A model generated the notes under the pieces. The model did not search any database. It saw only the letters and a list, made by a program, of their open reading frames with translations, and was not told where the DNA came from. Shown here one piece after another: positions 1 through 9,000 of a stretch of 64,000 nt of DNA (positions within the stretch are counted from its first letter, which is position 1; every line of letters starts with the position of its first letter). Source of the stretch: Lewinella sp. W8. GTDB lineage: Bacteria > Bacteroidota > Bacteroidia > Chitinophagales > Saprospiraceae. Position numbers and translations under genes: made by a program. The stretch lies in assembly GCF_004375085.3 (NCBI RefSeq), contig NZ_SNAQ03000003.1:62001-126000 (forward strand), given 5' to 3'.

Positions 1-4
1 GGGT

Positions 5-622
5 ATGGCACTACAGGAAAATATGAAAGACGGGGAGAGCGAAGTAAAGGACTCCTCCTTTCTCCTCGTGGATGAACTCGCTCCTCTGAACCCCCAGTGG
101 ACGGCCGAAGAACTTGAGTTGGTCAGCCGGATCAAGGGGCGGATTTTCGTCGATGGTGAAGCCGGGGAAGGTATGGTGACGTCTACTTTCCGTTTTGACG
201 ACCTTTCCGAGATCGCTCGGGTTGGCGACATCATTGCGGCGGCCAATCAACCGGAAGAATCGGAGGGTGGTCCGCAGGGTATGGCCAGCGGCCTTTCCGG
301 TGCCGGCGGAATTTTCAAAACCAGTTTCGACTTGAAGAAGGGCCTTTTATCCATGAACAGCTCCGTCCCCGAAGACTTCAAGAACCCACTGGTTAATGAA
401 GAACTGGGAGAAGAAGCTATGGGGATGATGAAGATGATGTTTGAGGATGCGGCCTTTGTTTACACGATTAATCTACCCGGCAAGGTGAAAAAGGTCAAGG
501 GCTTTGAGGGCCACGAGGTAGAAGGCCAAAGCATCGTTCAGGTCTTTGACCTGCTGGAAATGATCGAAAAACCGGAGATGATGACGCCCGCCCTCACCGG
601 TGAGATAAAATTCAAGAAATAA
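5..622 (+). CDS. Unknown protein, possibly 5'-truncated by the window edge
   Basis: An open frame runs from an ATG at base 5 to a stop at 622 (205 aa). No signal peptide follows this ATG, and the frame is open to the window edge, so the true start may lie upstream. The C-terminal third (about residues 150-205) ends in hydrophobic and charged beta-like segments, a pattern I associate with secreted or lipoprotein-type unknowns of Bacteroidota. The middle is rich in Gly, Met and acidic residues. The next gene begins 12 bases after the stop, so the two are probably co-transcribed. I recognise no family and assign no function. Confidence 0.6.
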   Translation: MALQENMKDGESEVKDSSFLLVDELAPLNPQWTAEELELVSRIKGRIFVDGEAGEGMVTSTFRFDDLSEIARVGDIIAAANQPEESEGGPQGMASGLSGAGGIFKTSFDLKKGLLSMNSSVPEDFKNPLVNEELGEEAMGMMKMMFEDAAFVYTINLPGKVKKVKGFEGHEVEGQSIVQVFDLLEMIEKPEMMTPALTGEIKFKK

Positions 623-634
623 CCGATCAGCGTG

Positions 635-1054
635 ATGTTGGAGGACCTATGGAATTCTGCCCGCAAGGGCCTTGGCGACCTCGCCGGATCGGTGGGGGAG
701 GGTGCCCGGGAAAAATCACTGCAGGTGATTGAAGACTGGCTCCAGATTTTTCCTCAGCTGCAGGAATACGGCCTGGAGGTAACGAGTTTCGCGATGGGAC
801 TGGCGATTAGCCCCTCCATCAACGTGGAGTTGGTCGGCCGACACGAAGACTGGACCGACGAAGCCATCGCCGAACGCCTCCAGGCACACAAGGGAGAAAC
901 GGCCATCACCATGGTGTTTACCACCATCCGTACGGCCTACCGTCTGCACCGGCAGACCAAGGCTCCGCTCCGGGATCCCCTCATTCTTAAAATCATCGTC
1001 CGGATATCTCCGGAAGTGCGGGTGGTGCTGGGCGAGCCGGTGTTGGAAGATTAG
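635..1054 (+). CDS. Unknown small soluble protein
   Basis: This is a 139-aa protein starting at the ATG at 635; a GTG directly before it is an alternative. It has no signal peptide and no membrane span. The N-terminal 35 residues look helical and amphipathic. The rest alternates short helices and strands, with a conserved-looking centre around residues 60-120. It sits 12 bases after the preceding gene on the same strand, so the two probably form one transcription unit. I do not recognise the family. Confidence 0.6.
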   Translation: MLEDLWNSARKGLGDLAGSVGEGAREKSLQVIEDWLQIFPQLQEYGLEVTSFAMGLAISPSINVELVGRHEDWTDEAIAERLQAHKGETAITMVFTTIRTAYRLHRQTKAPLRDPLILKIIVRISPEVRVVLGEPVLED

Positions 1055-1131
1055 AGAGGACTGAAGGATCGAATGATTGACGGAAGGAATGGCGGAAGGA
1101 TTATCTTAGGGGTAGTCAAAAGAGTCTTGCA

Positions 1132-1713
1132 ATGAAGATTTTGAAGTACGTTATTGTAGCCCTTGCTGTTTTGATTGCTGGCTTTTTCCTGCTGGGAGTT
1201 ATCACTCCTCGGGTAAGCTATGATGCCGAAATCATGGTCGATAAGCCCCTGGCGGAAGCCTGGGCGGTGTCCCAGGACGAGGATAAGATGGCCGACTGGC
1301 TGGAAGGGTTCCAGAAAATTGAAGCGGTGAGTGGCACCCCCGGGACGGTCGGCGCCGTTTCCGATATTCACTTCAATACGGGTGGGGAAGCGGTCGTTAT
1401 CCGGGAAACGATCAAGGAAGTTAAACCCAATGAATCGGTGTCCATGTACTTCGAAACGGAATTCATGGACATGGATTACCGACTCTCCATGACCCCCATG
1501 GGGGAGCAAACCAAAATCACCACTTCCACGACGGCAGAAGGAAACGGCGCCTTCGCCAAATCCGTGATGTCGCTGATCAGCAGTTCCCTCAAGGGCCAGG
1601 AGGACGGTAACCTGGCCAACCTTAAGCAGGTGATCGAGAGCAACACCACGGATTACTTTCCCGTGGAAGAGGCAACCATGGAGGCGACGGCTGAGGAAAC
1701 TGAAGGAGAATAA
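1132..1713 (+). CDS. SRPBCC (START/polyketide-cyclase-like) membrane-anchored protein
   Basis: The 193-aa product opens with one hydrophobic segment (about residues 5-24), which could be a membrane anchor or uncleaved signal. A domain of about 140 residues follows with the layout of the SRPBCC ligand-binding fold. It starts with a strand carrying V-D-K-P, then a W-x-x-W-type helical stretch with W near 44 and 56, then a long antiparallel sheet and a C-terminal helix at about 130-165. Known members bind hydrophobic ligands; the ligand here cannot be read from sequence. The tail is Glu-rich. TATCTTAG at 1102, close to the TAnnTTTG box, could serve as its promoter. Confidence 0.72.
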   Translation: MKILKYVIVALAVLIAGFFLLGVITPRVSYDAEIMVDKPLAEAWAVSQDEDKMADWLEGFQKIEAVSGTPGTVGAVSDIHFNTGGEAVVIRETIKEVKPNESVSMYFETEFMDMDYRLSMTPMGEQTKITTSTTAEGNGAFAKSVMSLISSSLKGQEDGNLANLKQVIESNTTDYFPVEEATMEATAEETEGE

Positions 1714-1741
1714 TTCAGGTGCACTCACTATACCCCCTGCT

Positions 1742-2611
1742 ATGCAGCAAGAAATCAACGAACAACATACGGTTCCTCCTTTATCGGAGCGGGCGCGGCT
1801 GCAGGACTATGGCGTAGGAATTTTCGTTTCGGCGGCCACCAAGTCTGCCCTGAAAAAGGTCATAAAAAAGGGGTACGTTCGGGTTAACGGGAACGAAGCC
1901 ACTACCGCAACTTTCCTGCAGGGTGGGGAGCGCATCACACTCACCATTCCCGCAGATACAACACCTAGGAGGATATTTAATTTTTCCCTCGGGGTGCTAT
2001 ATGAAGATGAGCACCTGGCGGTGATCAACAAGCCTCCCGGCATTCAGGTGACGGGCAACCGCTTCCGGACCATTGTTAATGCCTTACCGCAAAATCTTCA
2101 GTGGAGTAGCATGCCGGATGCCGTTAAGCCGCACCCGGCGCACCGCCTGGATTTCGGCACCACGGGTATCCTCCTGGTGGGAAAAACCAGCCGCTGCACC
2201 CGGGCGCTCAATCAGCTTTTCAAAGAAAAGCGGGTAGAGAAAACCTACTTCGCCGTCACCATCGGGGAAATGTCCGGGAACGGGACCATCAATACACCGG
2301 TAGACGACCGAGCATCGGTTTCCCACTATGCGGTGACGCATTCGGTGCCTTCCAGCAGGTTCGGTCAGTTGAATCTGGTCAGGTTGACCCCCGAAACGGG
2401 GCGTCGCCACCAGCTGCGGAAACACCTGTCCGGACTCGGTCACCCCATCCTCGGCGACCAGGACTACGGAACTGATGGCCTGATCCTGATGGGCAAGGGG
2501 ATATACCTCCACGCACATGCGCTTCGCTTCGTGCACCCACACTCCCGGGAAGAAGTTTCGTTTACCTCACCACTCCCCGAGAAATTCAAAAAGATCTTCC
2601 ACCTGGACTAA
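1742..2611 (+). CDS. RluA-family RNA pseudouridine synthase with S4 domain
   Basis: The 289-aa protein has an N-terminal S4-type RNA-binding region (about residues 18-75), then the RluA/RluD catalytic domain. The catalytic motif HRLD with its essential Asp is at about residues 133-136, followed by F-G-T-T-G instead of the usual K-x-T-S-G. The downstream R-x-H-Q-L-R and H-P-I-L-G-D blocks are intact. It isomerises uridine to pseudouridine in rRNA or tRNA; the target site is not predictable. It is convergent with the next gene, with 32 bases between stops. Family assignment is firm. Confidence 0.9.
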   Translation: MQQEINEQHTVPPLSERARLQDYGVGIFVSAATKSALKKVIKKGYVRVNGNEATTATFLQGGERITLTIPADTTPRRIFNFSLGVLYEDEHLAVINKPPGIQVTGNRFRTIVNALPQNLQWSSMPDAVKPHPAHRLDFGTTGILLVGKTSRCTRALNQLFKEKRVEKTYFAVTIGEMSGNGTINTPVDDRASVSHYAVTHSVPSSRFGQLNLVRLTPETGRRHQLRKHLSGLGHPILGDQDYGTDGLILMGKGIYLHAHALRFVHPHSREEVSFTSPLPEKFKKIFHLD

Positions 2612-2643
2612 CCCTGCCCACTACCCGATACTCACTACCCATT

Positions 2644-3702
2644 TCACTCTAACACCTCCCGTTCCTTTCCCGCGACTTCGAGGATAAAGTCGGCGCCGTA
2701 CACACTGGCCGGGGTCTGGTAGCCGGTGCGAAAATGCTGGTTCAGTACCCGTTGGGTGATCATCAGTGCCGTGATGGCGGTCAGGGTGTAACCCTCCGGG
2801 GTTTTGAGGCGGGCCCGAACGGTTTGCTCGTTATTAGTGGCTTCCCCGTATACGTAGGCTTCCCCTTGCTCCCGGCGTTGATCACTGGGACCGGCGGGCC
2901 GGGCGGCAACTTGTCGGCGGAGGAGGTTTTTCACCAGCGACAGGCGGAGTAGCGGACCGATCCAACGGCTCCACTTCATGAATTTCTGCTGGGTGGGCGG
3001 AGCGGCGAAGTAAGTTTCAATGTTGCCGATGCCGGTGGTGTGGAAAGCGGTGAAAACGTCGCCCCAGGGGATGGTGACGGCCCGCAGGCTTTTCTGGGCG
3101 GTGAAGGGGAACTCCGCCGTTTTGTAGGCCGGGGGCACGGGGGTAATCTTTCCCTGCCGGCGCACGGCGCCGGGTTGCCCGAGGCTTTCCAGCATGGTCA
3201 TGGCCGTTCCGTGGCTCACGCCACCGCCCTTCCAGGCGAAGGCCAGCTTCAGGTCCGTGGCGGTGGGCAGCTGCTGTTTGAGGAAGGCGGCCAGGCAATC
3301 GGTGGGAACTACGTCAAAACCCACCCCGGGCATCATCATGATGTGGCGTTCCTTGGCCTCCTGGTCAAGGCTTTGTGCCGCGGCAAAGGCCTCGATTTCC
3401 CCGGTAATGTCCAGGTAGTGCGTTTCGGTATGCAGGCAGGCCCGGTGCATGGCGGCGGCGGTGAATTTGAAGGGCCCCGCGGCGTGCAGTACTACGGGGT
3501 AGGGAGCCAGGAGTTCCCGTAACCCGGATTCATCCTCCAGACTGACGGCGCAGTAGTCGTATCCGTAGGGTTCCGCCAGTTCCCGGAGTTTGTCGGCATT
3601 TCTACCCGCCAGGAGGGGGCGTAATCCGTAATCGGCCACAAACCGGGTGATGAGTTCTCCGGTATAACCGTAGGCTCCGTAAAGGACAAAATCGGCGGAC
3701 AT
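2644..3702 (-). CDS. Saccharopine dehydrogenase-like NAD(P)-dependent oxidoreductase
   Basis: The 352-aa protein begins with a Rossmann dinucleotide fold. The glycine-rich turn G-A-Y-G-Y-T-G is at residues 8-14 and a basic residue after the second strand (A-G-R-N) favours NADP. The rest resembles the saccharopine dehydrogenase/trans-acting enoyl reductase family, including the P-G-V-G-F-D-V-V-P-T-D block in the first half that is typical of it. Members reduce lipid or polyketide intermediates or are uncharacterised; no partner enzyme is adjacent. It starts with ATG, and an empty stretch of about 170 bases separates it from yqgE, whose stop lies upstream. Confidence 0.82.
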   Translation of the reverse strand: MSADFVLYGAYGYTGELITRFVADYGLRPLLAGRNADKLRELAEPYGYDYCAVSLEDESGLRELLAPYPVVLHAAGPFKFTAAAMHRACLHTETHYLDITGEIEAFAAAQSLDQEAKERHIMMMPGVGFDVVPTDCLAAFLKQQLPTATDLKLAFAWKGGGVSHGTAMTMLESLGQPGAVRRQGKITPVPPAYKTAEFPFTAQKSLRAVTIPWGDVFTAFHTTGIGNIETYFAAPPTQQKFMKWSRWIGPLLRLSLVKNLLRRQVAARPAGPSDQRREQGEAYVYGEATNNEQTVRARLKTPEGYTLTAITALMITQRVLNQHFRTGYQTPASVYGADFILEVAGKEREVLE

Positions 3703-3874
3703 AGCGTAAACAAGCTCTAAGTGGACAGAAGGTTGGCGGGCGGTGGCAACCGGTAATCTTTGCCCTACTGGTCAGCTCGGCACCTGCCTCCGGCCAAAAT
3801 ACGATTTATGACCGAGGCCAAGCGCATTGGCTGATTAACTACAATCCTATATCCTTAGACCTAAATCCTTAATC

Positions 3875-4429
3875 CTAATTATAATTAGGTTCCTCGTTCA
3901 TGTCCGCGATCACGGAAAAGGCATTGCCCTTGTGGTCCATCACCTGCGACCACAATTTCTGCGGATCGCTTTTGAAGACGTAGTTGGCGTAGGTGGGGGC
4001 GGTTACCCAGCTACCGAGAGAGAGTTCTTCTTCCAGCTGGTTTTCGCTCCAGCCGCTGTAGCCGACAAAAAAGCGAATGTCGCGGGGTTTGATGAGTTCC
4101 TGACGGATCAGGAATCGCAGTTGATTGTAGTCACCGCCCCAGTAAACCCCCTTGGCTACCTCGTCGCTGCCCTCGAGCAGATCGCCCTTGGCGTGCAGGT
4201 AATGAACGGTATCGGTGCCAACGGGCCCTCCGTAATAGATCGGGGCGTCGAACTCGGGAAAATCGTCCACCAGTTCGTCCACGCGCATGTCTACCTCACG
4301 GTTCAGAATGAAACCGATGCTGCCTTCCTTGCCGTGGTCTACCAGTAGCACGGCGGTGCGCTTGAAATTTTGGTCCAGCATGAAGGGTTCAGCCAACAGG
4401 ATGGTACCACTTTTGATCAGTTTACTCAT
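3875..4429 (-). CDS. yqgE: YqgE/AlgH family protein (UPF0301)
   Basis: The 184-aa protein matches the full length of the YqgE/AlgH family. Visible family blocks are the N-terminal G-T-I-L-L-A-E-P, then V-L-L-V-D-H-G-K-E-G-S-I-G-F-I-L-N-R, Y-Y-G-G-P-V at about residue 65, and F-V-G-Y-S-G-W in the second half. Biochemical function is not established; AlgH was linked to alginate regulation in Pseudomonas. The ATG start is well placed, and TAACTTTA upstream is a weak fit to the promoter box. Confidence 0.92.
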   Translation of the reverse strand: MSKLIKSGTILLAEPFMLDQNFKRTAVLLVDHGKEGSIGFILNREVDMRVDELVDDFPEFDAPIYYGGPVGTDTVHYLHAKGDLLEGSDEVAKGVYWGGDYNQLRFLIRQELIKPRDIRFFVGYSGWSENQLEEELSLGSWVTAPTYANYVFKSDPQKLWSQVMDHKGNAFSVIADMNEEPNYN

Positions 4430-4677
4430 GGCCCGGTGGGTTTGATTACGGGAGAAACGCTCATCACTCGCCTAAAGTTACCATTTTTGCTTTTCCTTAA
4501 GGCAATGCCGGGTTTGATGACCGGAGGCAGACAGTTTTGGGCGCGGGGCGCAGGTGCAAAGTGGTTGGGCTGAGGCTGAGGAGAAGGCGGAGGCTGAGGC
4601 TAAGACTGAGGAGAAGGATTAAGCGTAAACCCCGGAGTAGGCTTGCTCTGCAAGCTGGTCGTTTAATGTTAAATAAG

Positions 4678-4796
4678 TAAAGCCGGAGGGGACACACAAA
4701 GGAGCAACTCACTGCGTTCGTTGCACACTTCGTGGTCCGAGGGGAGACCCCAAACCTGGTCGAGACGTTCCACGTCGAGCCAATCCTGAAGCCGAA
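4678..4796. repeat. Direct repeat copy 1 (about 118 bp)
   Basis: This copy matches the one at 4966-5085 nearly base for base over its first 65 bases, then at roughly 80-85 percent. The two starts are 288 bases apart. Both begin TAAAGCCGGAGGGGACAC and run through GGTCGAGACG. Confidence 0.88.
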
Positions 4797-4965
4797 GTAG
4801 GCTAGCGCTGGGAAAGAAGGTTAAGAAGAAGAGACTGGAAAAGGTCTGCTCCGCAGGCCGGTCGTAGGAGCTAAGGCTCGAAACAATTCTCCGGAGTAGG
4901 TCTGCCCCCCGCCCAGTGGGAGATTGGTCGGGCAGGCGCAATCCGGTTGTTTGGTGAAAGGGAAA

Positions 4966-5085
4966 TAAAGCCGGAGGGGACACACAAAGGAGCAACTCAC
5001 TGCGTTCGTTGCACACTTCGTGGTCCGAGGGGAGGCCCCAAAACTGGTCGAGACGTTTCACGCCGTGCCAATCCCAGAACCGGAT
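4966..5085. repeat. Direct repeat copy 2 (about 118 bp)
   Basis: This is the second copy of the repeat at 4678-4796, in the same orientation. The first half is nearly identical to copy 1, and differences concentrate after base 5030. No open frame or hairpin explains its conservation. Confidence 0.88.
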
Positions 5086-5229
5086 GTCTCCCCGGAAAAA
5101 GCCTGCTTCCTCCAGCTAAAGGGGCAAGGGCAAGCCGGGCTTCGATTTTTTTTTACGGGGTGCCGTTCTTGGTGAAATGCCCCCAGGGCTCCGCCGAAAT
5201 CTTAAGATCAAATGATCGGGGAATGGCGA

Positions 5230-6075
5230 TTAACTTTCGTCGTCGCCATAGTCATCATCATCTTCCTCATCAATCATGTCGGGGTCGTCACCGTCGGAAT
5301 AATGTTGCAGCAACTTGCTCAGTGGGTCTTTCAACAGGGCGGCACCTACGCCTCCAATAAATAGGCCGACTGATCCAGCAGAGAGGATGGTATTCCACTG
5401 TTTCTTGTTCGTCCTGATTACTTCTTCTACCTTTCCGGCGTAGCGCTGTCGATAATCGTGATATTCTAGCCAGCCTTTCGCGAAATAAGGGTTGGCTTGT
5501 TGGCCGTTATGTACAATGGACCGCCACTCATGTCCGCTTAATCGATGGTTGGGATGAAGGCGGGAAAGTGCTTCGAAATCGGTATGGTCAAGGATGTCCT
5601 GGAAAAGTTGATTTCCGGCCGGAGAGCCTTCCTGTTGTAATAGTTGATGAAAGGTGGATGGTCTTGCCTCAATTAGCGCATCAAAAAAGATATCGATGGG
5701 ATTTCTTTTGGTTATTTGTCCAAGGGCCTCATATGATCTCATCAGTTGATGCTCCTTCCGGGCCAGTAGGGCGGCTTTTTTAACCACCTGCTTGTCTTCG
5801 GCTATACGTTCTTCCCACTGTGAAAGCAGGGTGAGAAAGCCGTACAGAATGCGGTTGCGTTCAACGTTGTCGCGCCTCATGCCGCGGATGAATTGCTTTT
5901 CCTCCGCGCGGTACTGATTGGAAAGGAGAAGGAAATCATCCTGCATATCTGCCGGGAGATCTCCGCCGGAAAAGATGGCTGAAAAAGCCTCGTCAATATT
6001 GTCTTCAGCAACGTATTCCCGAATGGACTGGATTATCCGCAAGGGTTTTGATTTTGTGGGTCCATGATGCCGCAA
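5230..6075 (-). CDS. EAD11-like (effector-associated domain) protein with C-terminal membrane span
   Basis: The 281-aa product has at about residues 12-95 a helical domain with the pattern of effector-associated domain 11. It shows I-R-E-Y-V-A-E-D-N-I-D-E-A-F, then L-L-S-N-Q-Y, then N-V-E-R-N-R-I as the last helix. EADs are homotypic adaptors that tether effectors to NTPase platforms in bacterial conflict systems. Residues 95-220 are helical and unrecognised. A hydrophobic segment at about 227-248 and a strongly acidic tail (E/D run at about 267-280) follow. There is no ATG before the domain. The start must be TTG, either 6075 or 6042, both overlapping the end of the 1129-aa gene upstream, so translation is probably coupled. 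The EAD call rests on pattern recognition alone. Confidence 0.72.
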   Translation of the reverse strand: MRHHGPTKSKPLRIIQSIREYVAEDNIDEAFSAIFSGGDLPADMQDDFLLLSNQYRAEEKQFIRGMRRDNVERNRILYGFLTLLSQWEERIAEDKQVVKKAALLARKEHQLMRSYEALGQITKRNPIDIFFDALIEARPSTFHQLLQQEGSPAGNQLFQDILDHTDFEALSRLHPNHRLSGHEWRSIVHNGQQANPYFAKGWLEYHDYRQRYAGKVEEVIRTNKKQWNTILSAGSVGLFIGGVGAALLKDPLSKLLQHYSDGDDPDMIDEEDDDDYGDDES

Positions 6076-9000
6076 GCTTCGTAGAAGTCCCGCAGATTTT
6101 TGGCGTCTCGTTCGTCCTCAGTGATCAGGGGCAGGTATTCCTCCATCTCTCGAGGGGAGAGGTATCCATTGTATCGTGGGGTGAGTTGCCACTGAACGCT
6201 ATTCTGGCAGTCTGCCGCCATGTTGCTTAATTCTTCCAGGGGGAATTCAGTTCCCAGGTCACCGCTCAGTGCCGCTCGGAAAAGCCGTTGGGCAAGGGTG
6301 AAAGATTGCATTCTTTGTAAGACAGTCCGGTCTTTACTGTTCCCATTTTTTATCCCAAGTTGGACTTCTCTGGCCAGAATACCGCTGGCCTCGAGTGCCG
6401 GGAATTCCCAGGGTTGGTAGTTGGAGTCCGGGTCATTCAAAGGAATGTAGGCAATCTGTTCCATGAACCGCAACGGAGCTAAAGTATTTGGTGCCGGACG
6501 CAAAAATGATAAAGAGGCATCCACGGAATAAGGCATCTCGCGCACCCCGGACCAGGTGGCTACGTCGGTTCTAAGCAGGGTGTTGGGGTCATACACGGTC
6601 ATCGGATTGGCCTCCATTCGATCACTGAAGTTGGTGAAACTCCCCTGACTGGCCAGGAAGGCGCTTTTTACTTCTGTCCACAGTTTTTCGTTATAAAACT
6701 CAGGATAGGCTTCGATGAAGTTGTAATCGGGGTCGGAAATCCGACCATCCTTGGCGTAATACCGGTAAAAGACAGGATAATAATTTTCAATCTGTGCTGC
6801 CAGTTTACCCGCAAACATGGTGTATCGCAAACTTTCCAAGGCATCCAGCCCCGATTGATTCGCAATGGTTACTATTGCCGAGTAGCGATACAAAAGATCC
6901 AGAATCTGGGCACTTTGTAAGGCCTCAGCCACTACGGGGTGGCCGGCTGCAAACTTGTCAACAAACCGGTCCAGGGCGATTACCTCGCACCCTACTTCCG
7001 TATCAATTAAGGCAGGGTGGGCTAAAATTTTCAATCCCGGTAATTCTTGCATGCTAAGCTTGATCATGGTGGCCGCCACGGGGCGGCCATCGGCGGCGTA
7101 GGCCAACGCCTGGTAGACAATATCTGCATCGTAACTACCGGCGTCGTGCTGGGTTCCGGAAGCGTCGGTAAGCTTGATCTCGATCCTTTTTCCCCGTCGC
7201 TCCCAGCTTATTTCCCGGATATCCACGTCGGTTTCCCCGGCGTTTTGGGCTTCTTGCCCAATGAGTACACCCCCGATGCGACGAAAGCCGCGCAAGGAAG
7301 TGAAGCTCCGGGCCCGGGAAGCAATCGAACTGGAACCCATTCGGGCATTGGGGCGTACGCGCCGTGGTTTAGGTTTTCTGTTGGTATTATTGGAGGCGGA
7401 CGGACCTCCTCCCAGACTACCGCCGCCACCACCACCACCGCCAGAGGGACTTACCGCTTCTTCCAGGAAACTCGGATTGTAAGCCACTTCATTGCTAATG
7501 CTGCCACTTACCGTATTCAGTTCGGCCCCCGGGCTGCCGGGGAACAACGATTTGTAAGAGTTTGCGTTATCCGCTAATGCTGCCATGGGCTCTCCTTGGC
7601 GTACGGCCATATTACGTAAGCTGTTATTCATGGTCCGGAGGTTGTCCGGGTGACGATCAATCCGATCCAAAAAGGGAGGGTTCTCCGCGATGTGGGCATT
7701 GAGTGCACTGGGTTCTGGAACCAGGCCAGAGCGATTAACTTCATATTGCATGAAGCGTTTAGGAGTACTGGTCGCGGAAGTGAATTTTTCTCTTGCGGTG
7801 GAAATCTTGGGTTCCGTCACCAAATCCCGCGTGTACTGCTCCATGTTGAGTTCCACCCAACTCTTGACGGTGCCGGCGCTCATACGTTTTGCCAGTCGTT
7901 TAGAGAGTTCACTACCCAAATCATTGGAGGAACTACGGAAGACTTCATTTGCGAAACCGTCAATCGTTTCAGAAATTGCCATGCCAAATACTTCCTTGGG
8001 GCTGGCGGGCCGACTGAAGGAAGCAACCTCTGCCCGGTATTTAGATTTAAGATCACTCCAAACACCTTTGGGGTACTGTTTCGCCTGGTTGCTTAAATAA
8101 TCCCGATAGCGTTGTCCAGCCGTGGTTTTTGGTTGTGGTTTTCCGTTTCCCTGAAGCGAATTGCGCTCAATGCTTTCGGTAAATAGGTCCGCCTGACTGC
8201 GATTGGTACTGGAGTGACCATGAAAATCTACGCTGCTTTCGTATACGGCAGCACGGGCGTTTTTGGCCTGGCTGGTTCGTCCACCCACCTTTTTGGCAGT
8301 TGGTGCATTCTGGTTGGCATGTGCCTGGTAAGACGATAAAATGTTGGTACGAACTGCATGGGCCCGCACCCGAAAATCAGCCAGCCGGTCAGTGGTTTGG
8401 AGGGCGGTACTTACGAGCTGTCGTGCGTAGGTTAATTCAAAGTCACGCGCCAGCGCATTAACGACTTCGTCGTCTTCTTCCGTCCATTCTTCCTCCGCAG
8501 GAATTTGGGCCACCATTGTTTTTTGCCAGTTGTCAATCTCATTACGTTCCGATTGGATCTGGAGATCTACCAACTGCCGCGCAGCATTACTTGCGGTGGT
8601 GCTCAGCGGTGTATGGGCTGCACCCAAAAAGGAAATCAACAGTAGGGCAATACCGATCCGGCGGAGGACTTTGTTGGAGCGATTGACCATTTTTACCATT
8701 CCCTCACTACCAATGATGCCTAGAATAGTGTTCCACCAACCGGAACTGCTCCCTTCATCGGGTTGATCACCGAGTTCATCCAGTACCCGGCGGTCAACAT
8801 CCGCCAGGACGTAGCTTCTTTGTAGGTCTTCGTCCGCTTTCCGCAGGTTCTTTAGGTACGCTGCTTTGCGCCGTATGTCCATCGCGCTTAGTTCACTATC
8901 TGAGATATTACCCACTCGAGAACCTTCCATTCGAACTTCCTGAATTGCCCTGCCGATCCTATCCATCTTGTCAGAAGGAGGCATGGGGGTTAGGCTTCCC

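Larger units (their letters stand above)
4430..5229. other. 800-bp gene-free region with local repeats
   Basis: No credible gene lies here. It holds a GGGCGC...GCGCAGGTGC motif (4535-4560), a stretch of GGCTGAG and GAGAAGG simple repeats (4569-4620), and two copies of a roughly 118-bp direct repeat listed separately. A degenerate element around CTCCGGAGTAGG and GGTCGT appears near 4630-4665 and again near 4840-4905. The open frames on the minus strand are made by the repeat itself and encode the same peptide twice, so I do not call them genes. Confidence 0.7.

Noticed and set aside
4669-5061. Minus-strand frame coding the same Cys/Ser/Leu peptide twice
   Set aside because: It is created by the 118-bp direct repeat; no start or family support.
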